From Bacteroidota bacterium (GTDB lineage: Bacteria; Bacteroidota; Bacteroidia; Flavobacteriales_F; PHOS-HE28), in NCBI GenBank assembly GCA_023412755.1, contig JAEZCB010000008.1:1-42503 (forward strand): DNA of 42,503 bases. The letters run 5' to 3'. The notes under the pieces were generated by a model, which did no database searches, was not told the origin of the DNA, and saw nothing but the letters and a program-made list of their open reading frames with translations. Both the position numbers and the translations under genes were made by a program. Positions 16,701-25,034 of this stretch are shown here, one piece after another (positions within the stretch are counted from its first letter, which is position 1; the number at the start of each line of letters is the position of its first letter).

Positions 16701-19700
16701 TCGATCAATTGCTGGCCATGTTCCAAGGTGAACCACCGGGAGATCGCGATCCTTCCATCCCGCTCCACCTCCATGCCTATGCGCCCGCCTTCCACACCAC
16801 TGCTTATCAGGAACCGCGCCTTTCCGCCAGGCTCCAAAGGCCTCTCATCATCAGCCTTGATCACGTGAAGCATCCTGTAGTTGAAGCCGGTGTTCTGGAT
16901 GTCCGGATCGACCACCGTGATCGGCTTTCTCACCACCACTCTCTGGCCAAACGGATCGGTCGCTTCAACCACTATCAAATAGGGACCCACTATCCAGTCC
17001 TGGACATCGTTCAAAACGATCGCTCCATCCGACCGGTGCCATTCATCCAGATGAAGTACTGTGGTATCGATGGGCCACAACAGCGGATCATCCTCCTGAG
17101 TGAAGGGATCCAAGGGGAAGATCGCTGTGTGCTCATCCCGGGTCAACAATGGCCGGTCCGGCCTCTCCCACTTCCGCTCCCTCAAAGGCCGGGAAGGGGG
17201 CGACAAGCGATGGATCCGAACATGGGCTGGCAAAACCACAGGTGAACCATCGAGATCATTGATGCGTACGTCCATTGTGCGCGAGACACTGCGATCGAGC
17301 ACGGCGTCCAAGCCGATCTCGATCGCGATGCTCTGGTATCCGATATTCAGACTCGTGCTCCCACCCTGTGTCTCACCGCTCCGATCGGTCACCTCTGCCT
17401 CCACCATGAACATGAATAATGGATCACTGTCACGTGGAAATGCGGGATCCGGAGCGGCTTTGAAAGTGATCTGGAATCTACCGTGACCATCGGTGGTGGT
17501 GGTTCCATTCGCCACCTCCACAGGATGCTGTGGGTAAGGCAGACCAAGCCGCTGCCCTCTGGACCACCAGGGAAAGCGCATCATTCTTTTGACCACCCAT
17601 TTCACCTGCGCACCATCCAGCTCCACACCACTGTAACTACGGGCAACACCCGACACAACTACCTGCTCATTCAATCGCTTCGCTGATCCCAACGTATCCA
17701 TGAGCACCTCGAAACGAGGGCGCTTATACTCCTCCACCATGAAGCCGCTGCTACCATCTTCGACCTCGATGCGCATGTGACCCGTGAGCCCCCCAGGTGC
17801 CGGGAACGATCCATGGAACGACCCGAATCGATCGGTTACGAAAGCAAGTGAATCGACCATTTGTCCATTCACATCATAAAGGCGGATGGTGCTGCTGCGG
17901 CCAGGCAAGACTTTCGCCCCACCCGCTTCCTGCGCGGTGGTGATGCCTTTGAAATGGATCCGTTGCCCGGGGCGGTATATGGCACGGTCGGTGAAAAGGA
18001 AGGTGCGTGTGCTTTGACGTTCGTCATATGGGCCATCATGTTGGTAGCCCCAACCGGTACTGCTACTGAACCGATCTTCTCCAAGCGTGATCTCCCAGCG
18101 GTATGCGAACCGCTTGTCGGGATGATCCATTCGTATGCGTCCCTCCTTATCAGCCGTGGCCTCATTACGCTTCATCCATTGTTGCCTGCCCTGATCACGA
18201 TGCATGGTGTAGAGTGCGGCCGCAGCTCCTTCCAATGGCCTGCCGGTCCAGCGGTCCAAAAGCACCAGCTCCATATCCCGCTCGGAGTTGCGCTCGGCCA
18301 TGGAGATGTTGGTGCTCCAAAAGGACGCATGCACGATGTGGTCCTGTTCCAGCCTCATTCGCTCATCCGTACTGAGGATGATGGCGTATTTCCCGGGCGG
18401 CAAACCTTCCACAGGCAACTCGGTGAGGTGGCGGTGGTGATCTCCATCATCCGGCATTACCACTGGCCAACTGAGGACCTGTTCCCGCGTTAGCAGATCG
18501 GCCAGTGCTCGTCCTCTCCCGTATTCCTCATCTGCCGCGGGATCATCGCGCACCACCCTCACCCAGACCGTATCCACATTGCGGAAACCAACGGCCACGA
18601 TAAAAGGCTTCTCCGGTAAAACAGCCTCCTCCACCTGTGCATCCAACCCAGGGCTGGTGATTTGATCGAGTAGCTGGCCTGCCTTTCTGGCGCCGAAAGA
18701 ACCTGGATCATGTTCCATCGCGGCCCGTGCGAATTCCACCGCGGTCCGTTTTTCCCATTTGAATTCCAAGGGGGCCAGGCGCTGAAAACGATCTCCGCGC
18801 TCAGCGTGCCATTTGGCCAGTGCGACCGTGACCTCACTCCAAGCCGGCGAATTCTCCACGCGGCTGCGCAGCATGATCAATGCCTCGCGATAGAGGCTAT
18901 CCTTCTCCGCCAGAAGGCTGTTGGATCTCACGTGATCCAGCCTGGACAAGGTTATATCCACCAATGCTTCAGGGCCATCATCGGCCAGATGCGCCCGCTC
19001 CCATTGCTGATAAATGCGCAGCGCCTGGTATTGCCAGGCCAACGTATCGGTCGAGCCGATCTCGTGGAAGGCGAAGGGTTCGAATAGTTGGAAGAGAGCG
19101 GGATCATCCATGGTATACCTCTCTCGCGGCCCCGTGATCGTGGTCTCAGGGTTGATCAATACGGACAATGCTCTTCGTGCCAGGATATCGATCAGGCGTG
19201 AAGATCCCCCAACATGATCCTGTACTGTAGCTGAACGATTTGTTCGATCCGGCCACTCGATCAATGGTGCTATGGTAACGGCCGGCATGTCCTTCAACAG
19301 CTCAAATGGCCGGAGGGATGCCAGATAATGGTGTACCACCGCTTGCATGTACCGGTGTTGGTCCCAGGTCGAGATATCATCATCATCTGCCGGCGGTGCA
19401 TGGATCCGGGTGCGATCGAGAATGCGCCAGCGGTCCTGTTGGTAGAGGGTCCAATAAGACTCCGCCAGAACGCTGTGCATGAGTTGCGGAAGCGGGAAGT
19501 TGTCCGTGGTATCCGCTTCCAGCCCACGCAATTCCGCTTCCTGCTCGCGGATCACCTGCGCAGGTTCCTCGCCTGTCAGCAACCGGTATCGCGAACGGAA
19601 TTGTTGCGCTTTGAAGGTGGTGATGGGATCGCCAGCGGAACGGGCATCCGCAAGAATTTCTCGCGACAGATCCAGGGCTGAAGCATACAGGCCTTTTTCA

Positions 19701-19825
19701 TCGAGTGAATCCACCTGTGCCCAGCGCGGATCTTCCCGCACAGGTTCGTGGGCCAGTTTCTTTTGCCGGGCACACCCAAATAGCGAGAGAACGGCAACGA
19801 AAAGCAACGACTTGATCTTCATCAT
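13772..19825 (-). CDS. Alpha-2-macroglobulin family lipoprotein
   Basis: 2017 residues. The start is set at the ATG giving MMKIKSLLFVAVLSLFGCAR, a lipoprotein signal with Cys18; 12 codons further upstream also lack a stop. An N-terminal helical part of about 400 residues precedes the macroglobulin domains; RAIYRPGQRIHFKG at about 615 is a typical MG entry. The bait-like region lies at about 1100-1235, then the A2M core (FFLPDLQTDGDGSVVFRATL, LTRWKLMGLA, about 1240). The thioester motif is Cys1467-Ser-Glu-Gln in FPYDCSEQIF, in an alpha-alpha toroid (about 1450-1760), followed by a C-terminal receptor-like beta domain. Bacterial members are thought to trap proteases at the cell envelope. Here the usual PBP1C partner gene is absent, and the next gene is a small lipoprotein. 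Confidence 0.9.
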   Translation of the reverse strand: MMKIKSLLFVAVLSLFGCARQKKLAHEPVREDPRWAQVDSLDEKGLYASALDLSREILADARSAGDPITTFKAQQFRSRYRLLTGEEPAQVIREQEAELRGLEADTTDNFPLPQLMHSVLAESYWTLYQQDRWRILDRTRIHAPPADDDDISTWDQHRYMQAVVHHYLASLRPFELLKDMPAVTIAPLIEWPDRTNRSATVQDHVGGSSRLIDILARRALSVLINPETTITGPRERYTMDDPALFQLFEPFAFHEIGSTDTLAWQYQALRIYQQWERAHLADDGPEALVDITLSRLDHVRSNSLLAEKDSLYREALIMLRSRVENSPAWSEVTVALAKWHAERGDRFQRLAPLEFKWEKRTAVEFARAAMEHDPGSFGARKAGQLLDQITSPGLDAQVEEAVLPEKPFIVAVGFRNVDTVWVRVVRDDPAADEEYGRGRALADLLTREQVLSWPVVMPDDGDHHRHLTELPVEGLPPGKYAIILSTDERMRLEQDHIVHASFWSTNISMAERNSERDMELVLLDRWTGRPLEGAAAALYTMHRDQGRQQWMKRNEATADKEGRIRMDHPDKRFAYRWEITLGEDRFSSSTGWGYQHDGPYDERQSTRTFLFTDRAIYRPGQRIHFKGITTAQEAGGAKVLPGRSSTIRLYDVNGQMVDSLAFVTDRFGSFHGSFPAPGGLTGHMRIEVEDGSSGFMVEEYKRPRFEVLMDTLGSAKRLNEQVVVSGVARSYSGVELDGAQVKWVVKRMMRFPWWSRGQRLGLPYPQHPVEVANGTTTTDGHGRFQITFKAAPDPAFPRDSDPLFMFMVEAEVTDRSGETQGGSTSLNIGYQSIAIEIGLDAVLDRSVSRTMDVRINDLDGSPVVLPAHVRIHRLSPPSRPLRERKWERPDRPLLTRDEHTAIFPLDPFTQEDDPLLWPIDTTVLHLDEWHRSDGAIVLNDVQDWIVGPYLIVVEATDPFGQRVVVRKPITVVDPDIQNTGFNYRMLHVIKADDERPLEPGGKARFLISSGVEGGRIGMEVERDGRIAISRWFTLEHGQQLIELPVQEDDRGGFAVHFIGTLNGRQLRTTIPVEVPWTNKELQVEWITFRSEALPGAQEEYRLRIKGPRGGQVAAQILTSMYDASLDRYGPHAWHMYQWPRYSSRREWSRMSPFNTIHASSHFPKATWPSDIIRAHPRLKTFGWPDSYDQAFFMGRHAGGLEMQAMMVADDTDMLEERAPPAEMRTEVDAPPAPAIRADLRETAFFLPDLQTDGDGSVVFRATLPEALTRWKLMGLAHTEDLKIAQFQREVVTRKPLMVVPNLPRTLRVGDRITLTTRIDALEKEVSGTASIELFDPRTNQVINDRALFGEAEHPFTAAPGASGIAAWELEVPEGLDMIGMRVMALGGEGIGDGEEHVLPVLSSKLLVTESLPIAVRRAGTHKARLEKLLSDTSSTLRHHSLMVEFTPVPAWHAVQALPYLAEFPYDCSEQIFSRYYANRLSAHIVAQRPGIRGIMEEWRSELASGEDPFQSALERNARLKTIMLEETPWLMRSRDDRQRRMDLILLFDQDRLAREEATTLEKLKALRLPDGSWPWFNGMYPSRMITQHIVAGFGHLEKLGATTQASGQFRPMLEPAVTWLDRQVAEWHARLKDSSPAEELQAHRPSYAEIHYLYARSFHKQVPVAPAAMEAMAFIRERVAANWLDHALQEQVMIALALHRMDVPEVPADILRSLSERATRSEELGMYWRGFTPGMEWHSFPTETHALAIEAFHEILDEKQIADELRMYLLKLKHTTDWGTTKATAQACYALLLTGRDLLEEVAPPLISVGGEHVRPKEQESGTGYFSQVWSGNDVGPAMGEVIIQTMEDRLAWGALHWQYFEEMDKITAHAERGSGTPFTLRKQVLRLERDASGTRLVPLDRATPITPGDKLVVRLELTTDRYVDHVHLKDLRASGLEPVEVLSGLRWQGGLIHYQSVRDASMNFFFDRIPPGTHVFEYELHVTHKGEFSNGITTAMCMYAPEFNAHSAGQRIMVGE

Positions 19826-19943
19826 GCGGGTCCCTGATCGCAAAGCTCGCGCATCGATCATGTGAGCAGGTAAAATTGATGAAGATCAGCCGCCCATATG
19901 AGCACGATCATGTGGATCGTGGGGTGGCCTGTGAACTTTGTAA

Positions 19944-19965
19944 CCATGTCATCAAGTTGACATGG
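19944..19965 (+). promoter_or_regulatory. Perfect inverted repeat before the hemG-like gene
   Basis: CCATGTCA (19944-19951) and TGACATGG (19958-19965) are perfect complements with a 6-nt spacer, ending 7 nt before the ATG at 19973. A -7-like box GAACTTTG (19933-19940) precedes them, so the repeat covers the expected transcript start. It could be an operator or an RNA hairpin hiding the start site. Confidence 0.4.
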
Positions 19966-19972
19966 ACGCACA

Positions 19973-20518
19973 ATGAAGATATTGATCATATACGGGACCA
20001 CCGAAGGGCAAACACGCAAGATCGCGCGCTACATGGAGGAGCACCTTCAGGAAACGGGGAATAACGTGGTGATCAGTGATGCAGCTGACGATCCGCCCTC
20101 GCCTGATGGTTTCGATGTGGTGGTCCTTGGCGGATCCATGCATATGATGAAATACCAGAATGCCCTCGGACATTACGTGCATGACCATGCCGCGGCATTG
20201 AACAGGATGCCATCCGCCTTTTTCTCGGTGAGTCTGGGCATAGCCACACTGGAGGAAAAGGAATTGACAGAAGCTCGGCGGATCGCTGAGGGCTTCGTGG
20301 AGGAACGCGGATGGAAGCCGGGCAGGATAGAGTTGATCGCCGGAGCATTGAAATACACCCAGTATGACTGGTTCAAGCGGATGGTGATGCGTATGATCGC
20401 CAGCAAACAAGGCGGAGACGTGGATACCAGCCGCGACCATGAATACACAAACTGGGAGCAGGTGAAGACCTTTTGCGATGAATTGGTGGCGATCCCCGTT
20501 CGCCGGAGCGTCAGCTGA
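19973..20518 (+). CDS. hemG: HemG-like flavodoxin-domain protoporphyrinogen oxidase
   Basis: 181 residues, the same length as E. coli HemG. The FMN phosphate loop is YGTTEGQTRKIARYM (about 7-21). Diagnostic HemG text includes VVVLGGSMHMMKY, RMPSAFFSVSLGIATLEE, WKPGRIELIAGALKYTQYDW, RMIASKQGGDVDTSR and YTNWEQVKTFCDEL. HemG passes electrons from protoporphyrinogen IX to menaquinone, making protoporphyrin IX for heme. No other heme gene is in the window. The 3' end overlaps the convergent FAD oxidoreductase by 8 nt. A perfect inverted repeat just before its start suggests control of transcription or translation. Catalysis is inferred from similarity; the wider flavodoxin family is the alternative. 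Confidence 0.85.
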   Translation: MKILIIYGTTEGQTRKIARYMEEHLQETGNNVVISDAADDPPSPDGFDVVVLGGSMHMMKYQNALGHYVHDHAAALNRMPSAFFSVSLGIATLEEKELTEARRIAEGFVEERGWKPGRIELIAGALKYTQYDWFKRMVMRMIASKQGGDVDTSRDHEYTNWEQVKTFCDELVAIPVRRSVS

Positions 20519-21545
20519 AACGGTCCAATAACACTTCCCGATCAAGGGGGATCCCTTCAAAGAGGTGCTCGATCAATGCCTGGGCACACCATGGCGCCAG
20601 AGAGACACCTCGTGAGCCCAGACCATTGAACTCCACCTCATTGGCTTGCGAGAGGCCGAGCAATGGCCTTCTGTCGCGGGAAGCGGGCCTTACCCCGGCA
20701 AGATGCTCCACCACCTCCACCTTGTGGTCCGGCAGAAGTTGTTCCACCCGGCCAAGGAGATAGCTGCGCGCCCGTTCGGATGGGCCACTCCAGACATCCT
20801 GCCATTCATAGGTGGAGCCCACGCGATATAGATCATCGCCGATGGGAAGCAGAAAGATCCCTTTGTGCAGTGCATTGGTGAGCCGTAGCCCCCGGATCCG
20901 TATGGTGAGTACTTCACCCTTCACAGGTACCAGCCCCGGCAGCTGCCTCGCGGTGCCCGTGCAGTGCACCACATATCCGGCTTTTTTATCTCCGATGGAG
21001 ATACCATCACCATGTCCGATCGGTTCCGGCCGCTCTATTGAACGCATGGTGATGAGACCCTGCTGCAGGGCCCATGCGCGGTGCGCCGAGAGCATGAGCC
21101 GCATATCCAGCCAGGCGCATGGCGCTATCACGCCATGATCCATTCCGGTAGCCACCCCATTGGCCGCCAATTCGGGATCCTTCGGTCGAGTAAGGAATGG
21201 GCGGGTATCCTCGCGCTCCAGCGCCTTCTGCCAAAGCAACACCTCGGCCGCGGTGGGCATGATCTTCGTGAGCGAGAGCCGGTGCCAGCAACGGATATTC
21301 AGCCGTTCTTCAATGTCCCGATAGGTCTTTTCGGCCAGAATGAATGTCTCGGCAGCACGCCAGGCGGGTACCATGCGGCGCAGGCTGATCGGATTCACCA
21401 GACCTGCTGCGACCTCTGATGCACCAATGTGTTCTGGATCGGTGAAGGCATGCACCCGCAGGCCTCGCTGGAGCATTGCATGCATGAGCACGGCGCCAGC
21501 AAGTCCCTGGCCTATGATGAGCACATCGTGTGTATGGCCGGGCAT
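20511..21545 (-). CDS. FAD-dependent oxidoreductase (DAO/glycine oxidase-like)
   Basis: About 344 residues. The Rossmann motif is G12-Q-G-L-A-G17 in DVLIIGQGLAGAVLM, and the DAO pattern continues with GASEVAAGLVNPISLRRMVP and the C-terminal FAD site VEFNGLGSRGVSLAPWCAQA. VHCTGTARQLPGLVPVKGEV and DDLYRVGSTYEWQDVW are typical of amine or amino-acid oxidases of this superfamily. Substrate unknown; D-amino acid or glycine oxidase-like chemistry is possible. I chose ATG 21545 over GTG 21551 because a GAACTTTG box (21551-21558) ends directly upstream. It starts 29 nt after the response regulator and overlaps hemG tail to tail by 8 nt. Confidence 0.85.
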   Translation of the reverse strand: MPGHTHDVLIIGQGLAGAVLMHAMLQRGLRVHAFTDPEHIGASEVAAGLVNPISLRRMVPAWRAAETFILAEKTYRDIEERLNIRCWHRLSLTKIMPTAAEVLLWQKALEREDTRPFLTRPKDPELAANGVATGMDHGVIAPCAWLDMRLMLSAHRAWALQQGLITMRSIERPEPIGHGDGISIGDKKAGYVVHCTGTARQLPGLVPVKGEVLTIRIRGLRLTNALHKGIFLLPIGDDLYRVGSTYEWQDVWSGPSERARSYLLGRVEQLLPDHKVEVVEHLAGVRPASRDRRPLLGLSQANEVEFNGLGSRGVSLAPWCAQALIEHLFEGIPLDREVLLDRFS

Positions 21546-21550
21546 CCGCA

Positions 21551-21558
21551 CAAAGTTC
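21551..21558 (-). promoter_or_regulatory. -7-like box GAACTTTG before the FAD oxidoreductase
   Basis: Minus-strand GAACTTTG, then TGCGG and the ATG at 21545. The same eight bases precede the hemG-like and Sua5-type genes. It overlaps the rival GTG start. Confidence 0.35.
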
Positions 21559-21574
21559 GCGGCGCGCCATCAAT

Positions 21575-21934
21575 TCAGGCAGCGCACATCCGTTCCATGC
21601 GTGCCAGCAACAATTCCTGATCGTATGGCTTGAACATCAGATCATTCGCGCCGATCCTCTTCACCATCTCATCCAACTGTGGCAGTTCATAGGCCGTTAA
21701 GATCATGATCGGCGTGGTGATCCCCTGCGATCGGATGCGCTGCACCAGCGTTAGCCCATCGCCATAGGGCAGCCCCATATCGATCAGCAGCATATCAACC
21801 CCGCCGGCATCAAGCGCTGCCTGCATCTCCCGGCCATCCGGCAGGGCCACCACATGCCAGCCGGCATTCCGGAGTCTTTTCTCCAGGAGTTTCCGGACCA
21901 GTACATCATCCTCGATCAGGATCACCTGTGGCAT
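21575..21934 (-). CDS. Single-domain response regulator (receiver only)
   Basis: 119 residues, one receiver domain without output domain. The acidic pocket is D9-D10 after VILIE, the phosphoacceptor is Asp52 in LLIDMGLPYGDG, with Thr80 (MILTAY) and the Lys102-Pro pair in FKPYD. All key residues are kept, so it should accept phosphate. Such proteins act as phosphorelay links or bind a partner. No histidine kinase is present in the window. It lies 53 nt after rseP and 29 nt before the FAD oxidoreductase on the same strand. A short hairpin (GCGTG at 21938-21942 with CACGC at 21949-21953, T6 loop) sits next to its start. Confidence 0.92.
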   Translation of the reverse strand: MPQVILIEDDVLVRKLLEKRLRNAGWHVVALPDGREMQAALDAGGVDMLLIDMGLPYGDGLTLVQRIRSQGITTPIMILTAYELPQLDEMVKRIGANDLMFKPYDQELLLARMERMCAA

Positions 21935-21987
21935 CTCGCGTGTTTTTTCACGCTTGTACGCCGATCCGGTCGATCAAGTTTCCGCGA

Positions 21988-23313
21988 TCACATACGGCCC
22001 GTGATGGCCTTGAACACGTCGTTGCCGTTCGCGTAGAGAATAAGGCCGAACAAGAGCGCCATGCCCACCATCTGCGCCACTTCGAGCACGCGCTGATTTG
22101 GTGGCCGGCGGAAGATCATCTCGTATAACAGGAACATAACGTGACCACCGTCCAAGGCCGGTATGGGCAATATGTTCATGAAGGCGAGTATGATGCTGAG
22201 CAACGCGGTCATGTGCCAGAACTGCTGCCAGTTCCACTGCGCACTGAACATGTTACCGATGGAGCCGAAGCCACCGATCTGCGATGCACCGGACTTGCTG
22301 AAAAGCAACTTGAGCGAACTAACGTAGTTCTTCAGGATCTCGATACCGTAACTGAAGCCCGCAGGTATGGACTCGATCAAGCCATACCGTTGCCGTTCCG
22401 GTGTGAAGTAAGCGGTGAGGGGCTGGTTGCCGATGCCGATGACCCCTTCTTCCTTCACTTGCACGGTAAGGTCCAGCATGGCACCTCCACGCTCCACCGT
22501 CACCGTGGTTCCCTGTCCCTTCCTTTCCGCCATCAATTCACGGAAGGAGTTGAACCACCGGGCATCCTCCCCATCCACTTTCACGATGCGATCACCCTTC
22601 TCCAAACCGGCTTCCGCAGCGGGTCCACCGGCGAGCACCGTATCCACCACGAATGGTACACGTGGCACGAATAATTGCTTCTCGCCCGCATCCAGGATCC
22701 GATCATGCACATTCTGCTCGAGCACCAATTGCCGCTGTGCCCCATCGCGCTCAACAGTGAGTGTGCGGGCACCATCGATCAGTATGGCCTTGGTGACCTC
22801 CTCCAGGGTGTGGGGCGGCAGATTGTTCACGGCTACGATCAGATCACCATCCTGCACACCCTGCTCTTTCATCACCTCGCTGGGATGCACGCCATAACGC
22901 AACTCGCTCAAGGGTATCTGGTCCAACCCCCACACGAAGAGGATCATGCTATAGAGCACCAACCCAAGAATGAGGTTGACGGTGACACCCCCGAGCATGA
23001 TGATCAGACGCTGCCATGCGGGTTTCGCGCGGAACTCCCACGGCTCCGGCGGCCTGGCCATCTGGTCGCGGTCCATGCTTTCATCCACCATGCCGCTGAT
23101 CTTCACATAGCCGCCGAAAGGCACCCAGCCTATGCCGAATTCGGTGCCGCCGATCTTCTTCTTCACCAGCGAGAACCAGGGATCGAAGAACAGATAGAAT
23201 TTCTCCACACGCGTCTTGAAGAGCCGTGCTGGTATGAAGTGGCCGAGCTCGTGGAGCACCACGAGAATGGAAAGGCTGAGGATGAGCTGCGCCGCTTTGA
23301 TCAGGATGTCCAT
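21988..23313 (-). CDS. rseP: RIP metalloprotease RseP (site-2 protease)
   Basis: 441 residues, an intramembrane zinc protease that cleaves membrane-bound regulatory proteins such as anti-sigma factors and some signal-peptide remnants. The zinc motif HELGH has His21, Glu22, His25 in the first membrane helix. PDZ-like parts lie at about 120-300 (VLAGGPAAEAGLEKGDRIVK is the binding-loop region), and the second metal-ligand segment is NILPIPALDGGHVMF with Asp388. The last helices end in NGNDVFKAITGRM. The start overlaps the end of dxr by 13 nt, a coupling seen widely for dxr-rseP. Sequence GFGSIGNMFSAQWNWQQFW before the last helices is also typical. Confidence 0.96.
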   Translation of the reverse strand: MDILIKAAQLILSLSILVVLHELGHFIPARLFKTRVEKFYLFFDPWFSLVKKKIGGTEFGIGWVPFGGYVKISGMVDESMDRDQMARPPEPWEFRAKPAWQRLIIMLGGVTVNLILGLVLYSMILFVWGLDQIPLSELRYGVHPSEVMKEQGVQDGDLIVAVNNLPPHTLEEVTKAILIDGARTLTVERDGAQRQLVLEQNVHDRILDAGEKQLFVPRVPFVVDTVLAGGPAAEAGLEKGDRIVKVDGEDARWFNSFRELMAERKGQGTTVTVERGGAMLDLTVQVKEEGVIGIGNQPLTAYFTPERQRYGLIESIPAGFSYGIEILKNYVSSLKLLFSKSGASQIGGFGSIGNMFSAQWNWQQFWHMTALLSIILAFMNILPIPALDGGHVMFLLYEMIFRRPPNQRVLEVAQMVGMALLFGLILYANGNDVFKAITGRM

Positions 23314-24467
23314 GCGGAGAGGGTACGTTCACGGGCCAGCCTTCTTGTCTCCTTGTCGGTGGCCTCCAGGTCTTGCAATGTAGGTGAGGGCATGAATGGC
23401 ACGCTGCCCAGGCAATAGGCGATAAGATCGCTCATTTCCAGGAATCCGATACGGTCTTGGAGGAAAAGATCCACGGCCACCTCGTTGGCGGCATTCAGCA
23501 CGCATGGTGCATTGCCCCCCTTGTCCATGGCGTCCAGTGCCAGGGCAAGGTTCCGGAAGGTCTCCATATCAGGTTCCTCGAAGGTCAAGCTGCCATACTG
23601 TAGCAGGTCGCAACGCTGCCAGCTTGTCGGCAAACGTTCAGGATAGGACAAAGCGTATTGGATGGGCAACTTCATATCCGGAAGACCCAGCTGGGCCTTC
23701 ATGCTGCCATCCTGGAACTGCACCATGCTGTGGATGATGCTCTGCGGGTGCACAAGGATATCGATCTGCTCACGCTGCAGGTTGAACAGCCATTTGGCTT
23801 CTATGGCCTCCAAACCTTTATTCATCAACGAGGCACTGTCTATGGTGACCTTGGCCCCCATGGTCCAATTGGGATGCCTGAGCGCCTGCTCTTTGGTGAT
23901 GGTGGCCAATTGCTTCCGGTCTTTTCCGCGGAATGGGCCGCCACTGGCGGTGAGTATGATCTTTTCCACCGGCAGATGCCATTCGCCTACGAGGCATTGG
24001 AAGATGGCCGAGTGTTCACTATCCACCGGATAGATGTTCACGCCCTTTCGTCTGGCGGCCTCTGTCACCAGGGCACCTGCCACAACGAGCGTCTCCTTGT
24101 TCGCGAGCGCTATTGGCTTTCCAGCTTCGATCGCCGCCAGCGTTGGCTTCAGCCCTGCGTAGCCTACCAATGCGGTAAGTACCAGATCGATGTCCTGCAT
24201 GGCCACGGCCTGTTCCAAAGCCGCAGGCCCCGCATAGACCTTGATCCCTTTGGGGAACAACACATCCTTCACCTCCTCAAGCCGCGCTTCATCGGCGATC
24301 ACCACGGCATTGGGCATGAATTCCAACGCCTGCCTCACCAGCAGGTCCATGTTGGTGCCGCAAGTGAGCAGTTCCACCTGGAAATGTTCACGCTGCTCGC
24401 GCACCACTTGCAGTGCCTGAGTGCCGATGGAACCTGTGGAACCGAGGATCGCTAGACGCTTCGCCAT
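23301..24467 (-). CDS. dxr: 1-deoxy-D-xylulose 5-phosphate reductoisomerase
   Basis: 388 residues. It catalyses the second step of the non-mevalonate isoprenoid pathway, DXP to MEP, with NADPH and a divalent metal. NADPH binding is at residues 9-15 (GSTGSIG), the family's GCALANKET-like segment is KPIALANKETLVVAG, the metal/substrate site includes YPVDSEHSAIFQC, LTASGGPFRGKD and VTIDSASLMNKGLEAIEAKW, and HPQSIIHSMVQFQDGSMKAQ is also conserved. The product supplies undecaprenyl and quinone precursors. It overlaps rseP by 13 nt. The ArsC-like gene lies 69 nt upstream on the same strand; GATCTTCG just before dxr is a weak -7 candidate. Confidence 0.97.
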   Translation of the reverse strand: MAKRLAILGSTGSIGTQALQVVREQREHFQVELLTCGTNMDLLVRQALEFMPNAVVIADEARLEEVKDVLFPKGIKVYAGPAALEQAVAMQDIDLVLTALVGYAGLKPTLAAIEAGKPIALANKETLVVAGALVTEAARRKGVNIYPVDSEHSAIFQCLVGEWHLPVEKIILTASGGPFRGKDRKQLATITKEQALRHPNWTMGAKVTIDSASLMNKGLEAIEAKWLFNLQREQIDILVHPQSIIHSMVQFQDGSMKAQLGLPDMKLPIQYALSYPERLPTSWQRCDLLQYGSLTFEEPDMETFRNLALALDAMDKGGNAPCVLNAANEVAVDLFLQDRIGFLEMSDLIAYCLGSVPFMPSPTLQDLEATDKETRRLARERTLSAWTS

Positions 24468-24536
24468 TGAAGGACCACGGATCGCTTTCCGCGGGAAGGT
24501 GCGAAGATCGCGCTTTTGCGGCTGAAACAGCTACGT

Positions 24537-24929
24537 TCAGGCACTCACTTTCTGGCGATTCTTTGCACCAGCGAGCGTCTGGATGTTGGAGGCCGGCTCG
24601 CAGATCACGGCCCTATCTCCCAACACCGCTATGGGTGCACGCAACAGTTGCGGGTTTCGGGCCAGTACATGCAACCAACCTTCCGTATCGTAATCGCAAC
24701 CGCGGATGTAGCGCTGATAGAACGGATGTGCCCGATTCATCAGGTCCTTGGGACGCACGTTGAGGCGTTCGATGACCTGGCGGAGGAATGTGGTGGACAG
24801 ATGCACTTCGCTCACATCCTGTTTATTCACCTTGGGCGCCAATGAATATGCGTACGCCAGCGCCTTCTTCCCCTCGTAAGTGCCACTGTCATACACCAGG
24901 GTGAGCTCCTTGTTGTTCAATGTGCTCAT
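24537..24929 (-). CDS. ArsC/Spx-like protein lacking the active-site cysteine
   Basis: 130 residues with the thioredoxin-like layout of the arsenate reductase family. N-terminal strand and helix: LTLVYDSGTYEGKKALAYAY, where catalytic family members have YxxxxCxxxRxAL; here the Cys position holds Thr/Tyr. The C-terminal half keeps the family: RPKDLMNRAHPFYQRYI, and NPQLLRAPIAVLGDRAVICE. No cysteine is near the N-terminal end, so arsenate reduction by the usual chemistry is unlikely. A role as an Spx-like binding or regulatory protein, or in redox-independent function, is inference. It lies between the Sua5-type gene (105 nt away) and dxr (69 nt). Confidence 0.72.
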   Translation of the reverse strand: MSTLNNKELTLVYDSGTYEGKKALAYAYSLAPKVNKQDVSEVHLSTTFLRQVIERLNVRPKDLMNRAHPFYQRYIRGCDYDTEGWLHVLARNPQLLRAPIAVLGDRAVICEPASNIQTLAGAKNRQKVSA

Positions 24930-25034
24930 GGCGCATGGGTTTTTGGTAGACGGTCATGAAGATAAGCACGATCTCCTTACGATCGAGACTTTCTTCTTCC
25001 CGCTTCGACGAAAGCCAGTGTAACTACTTCGATA

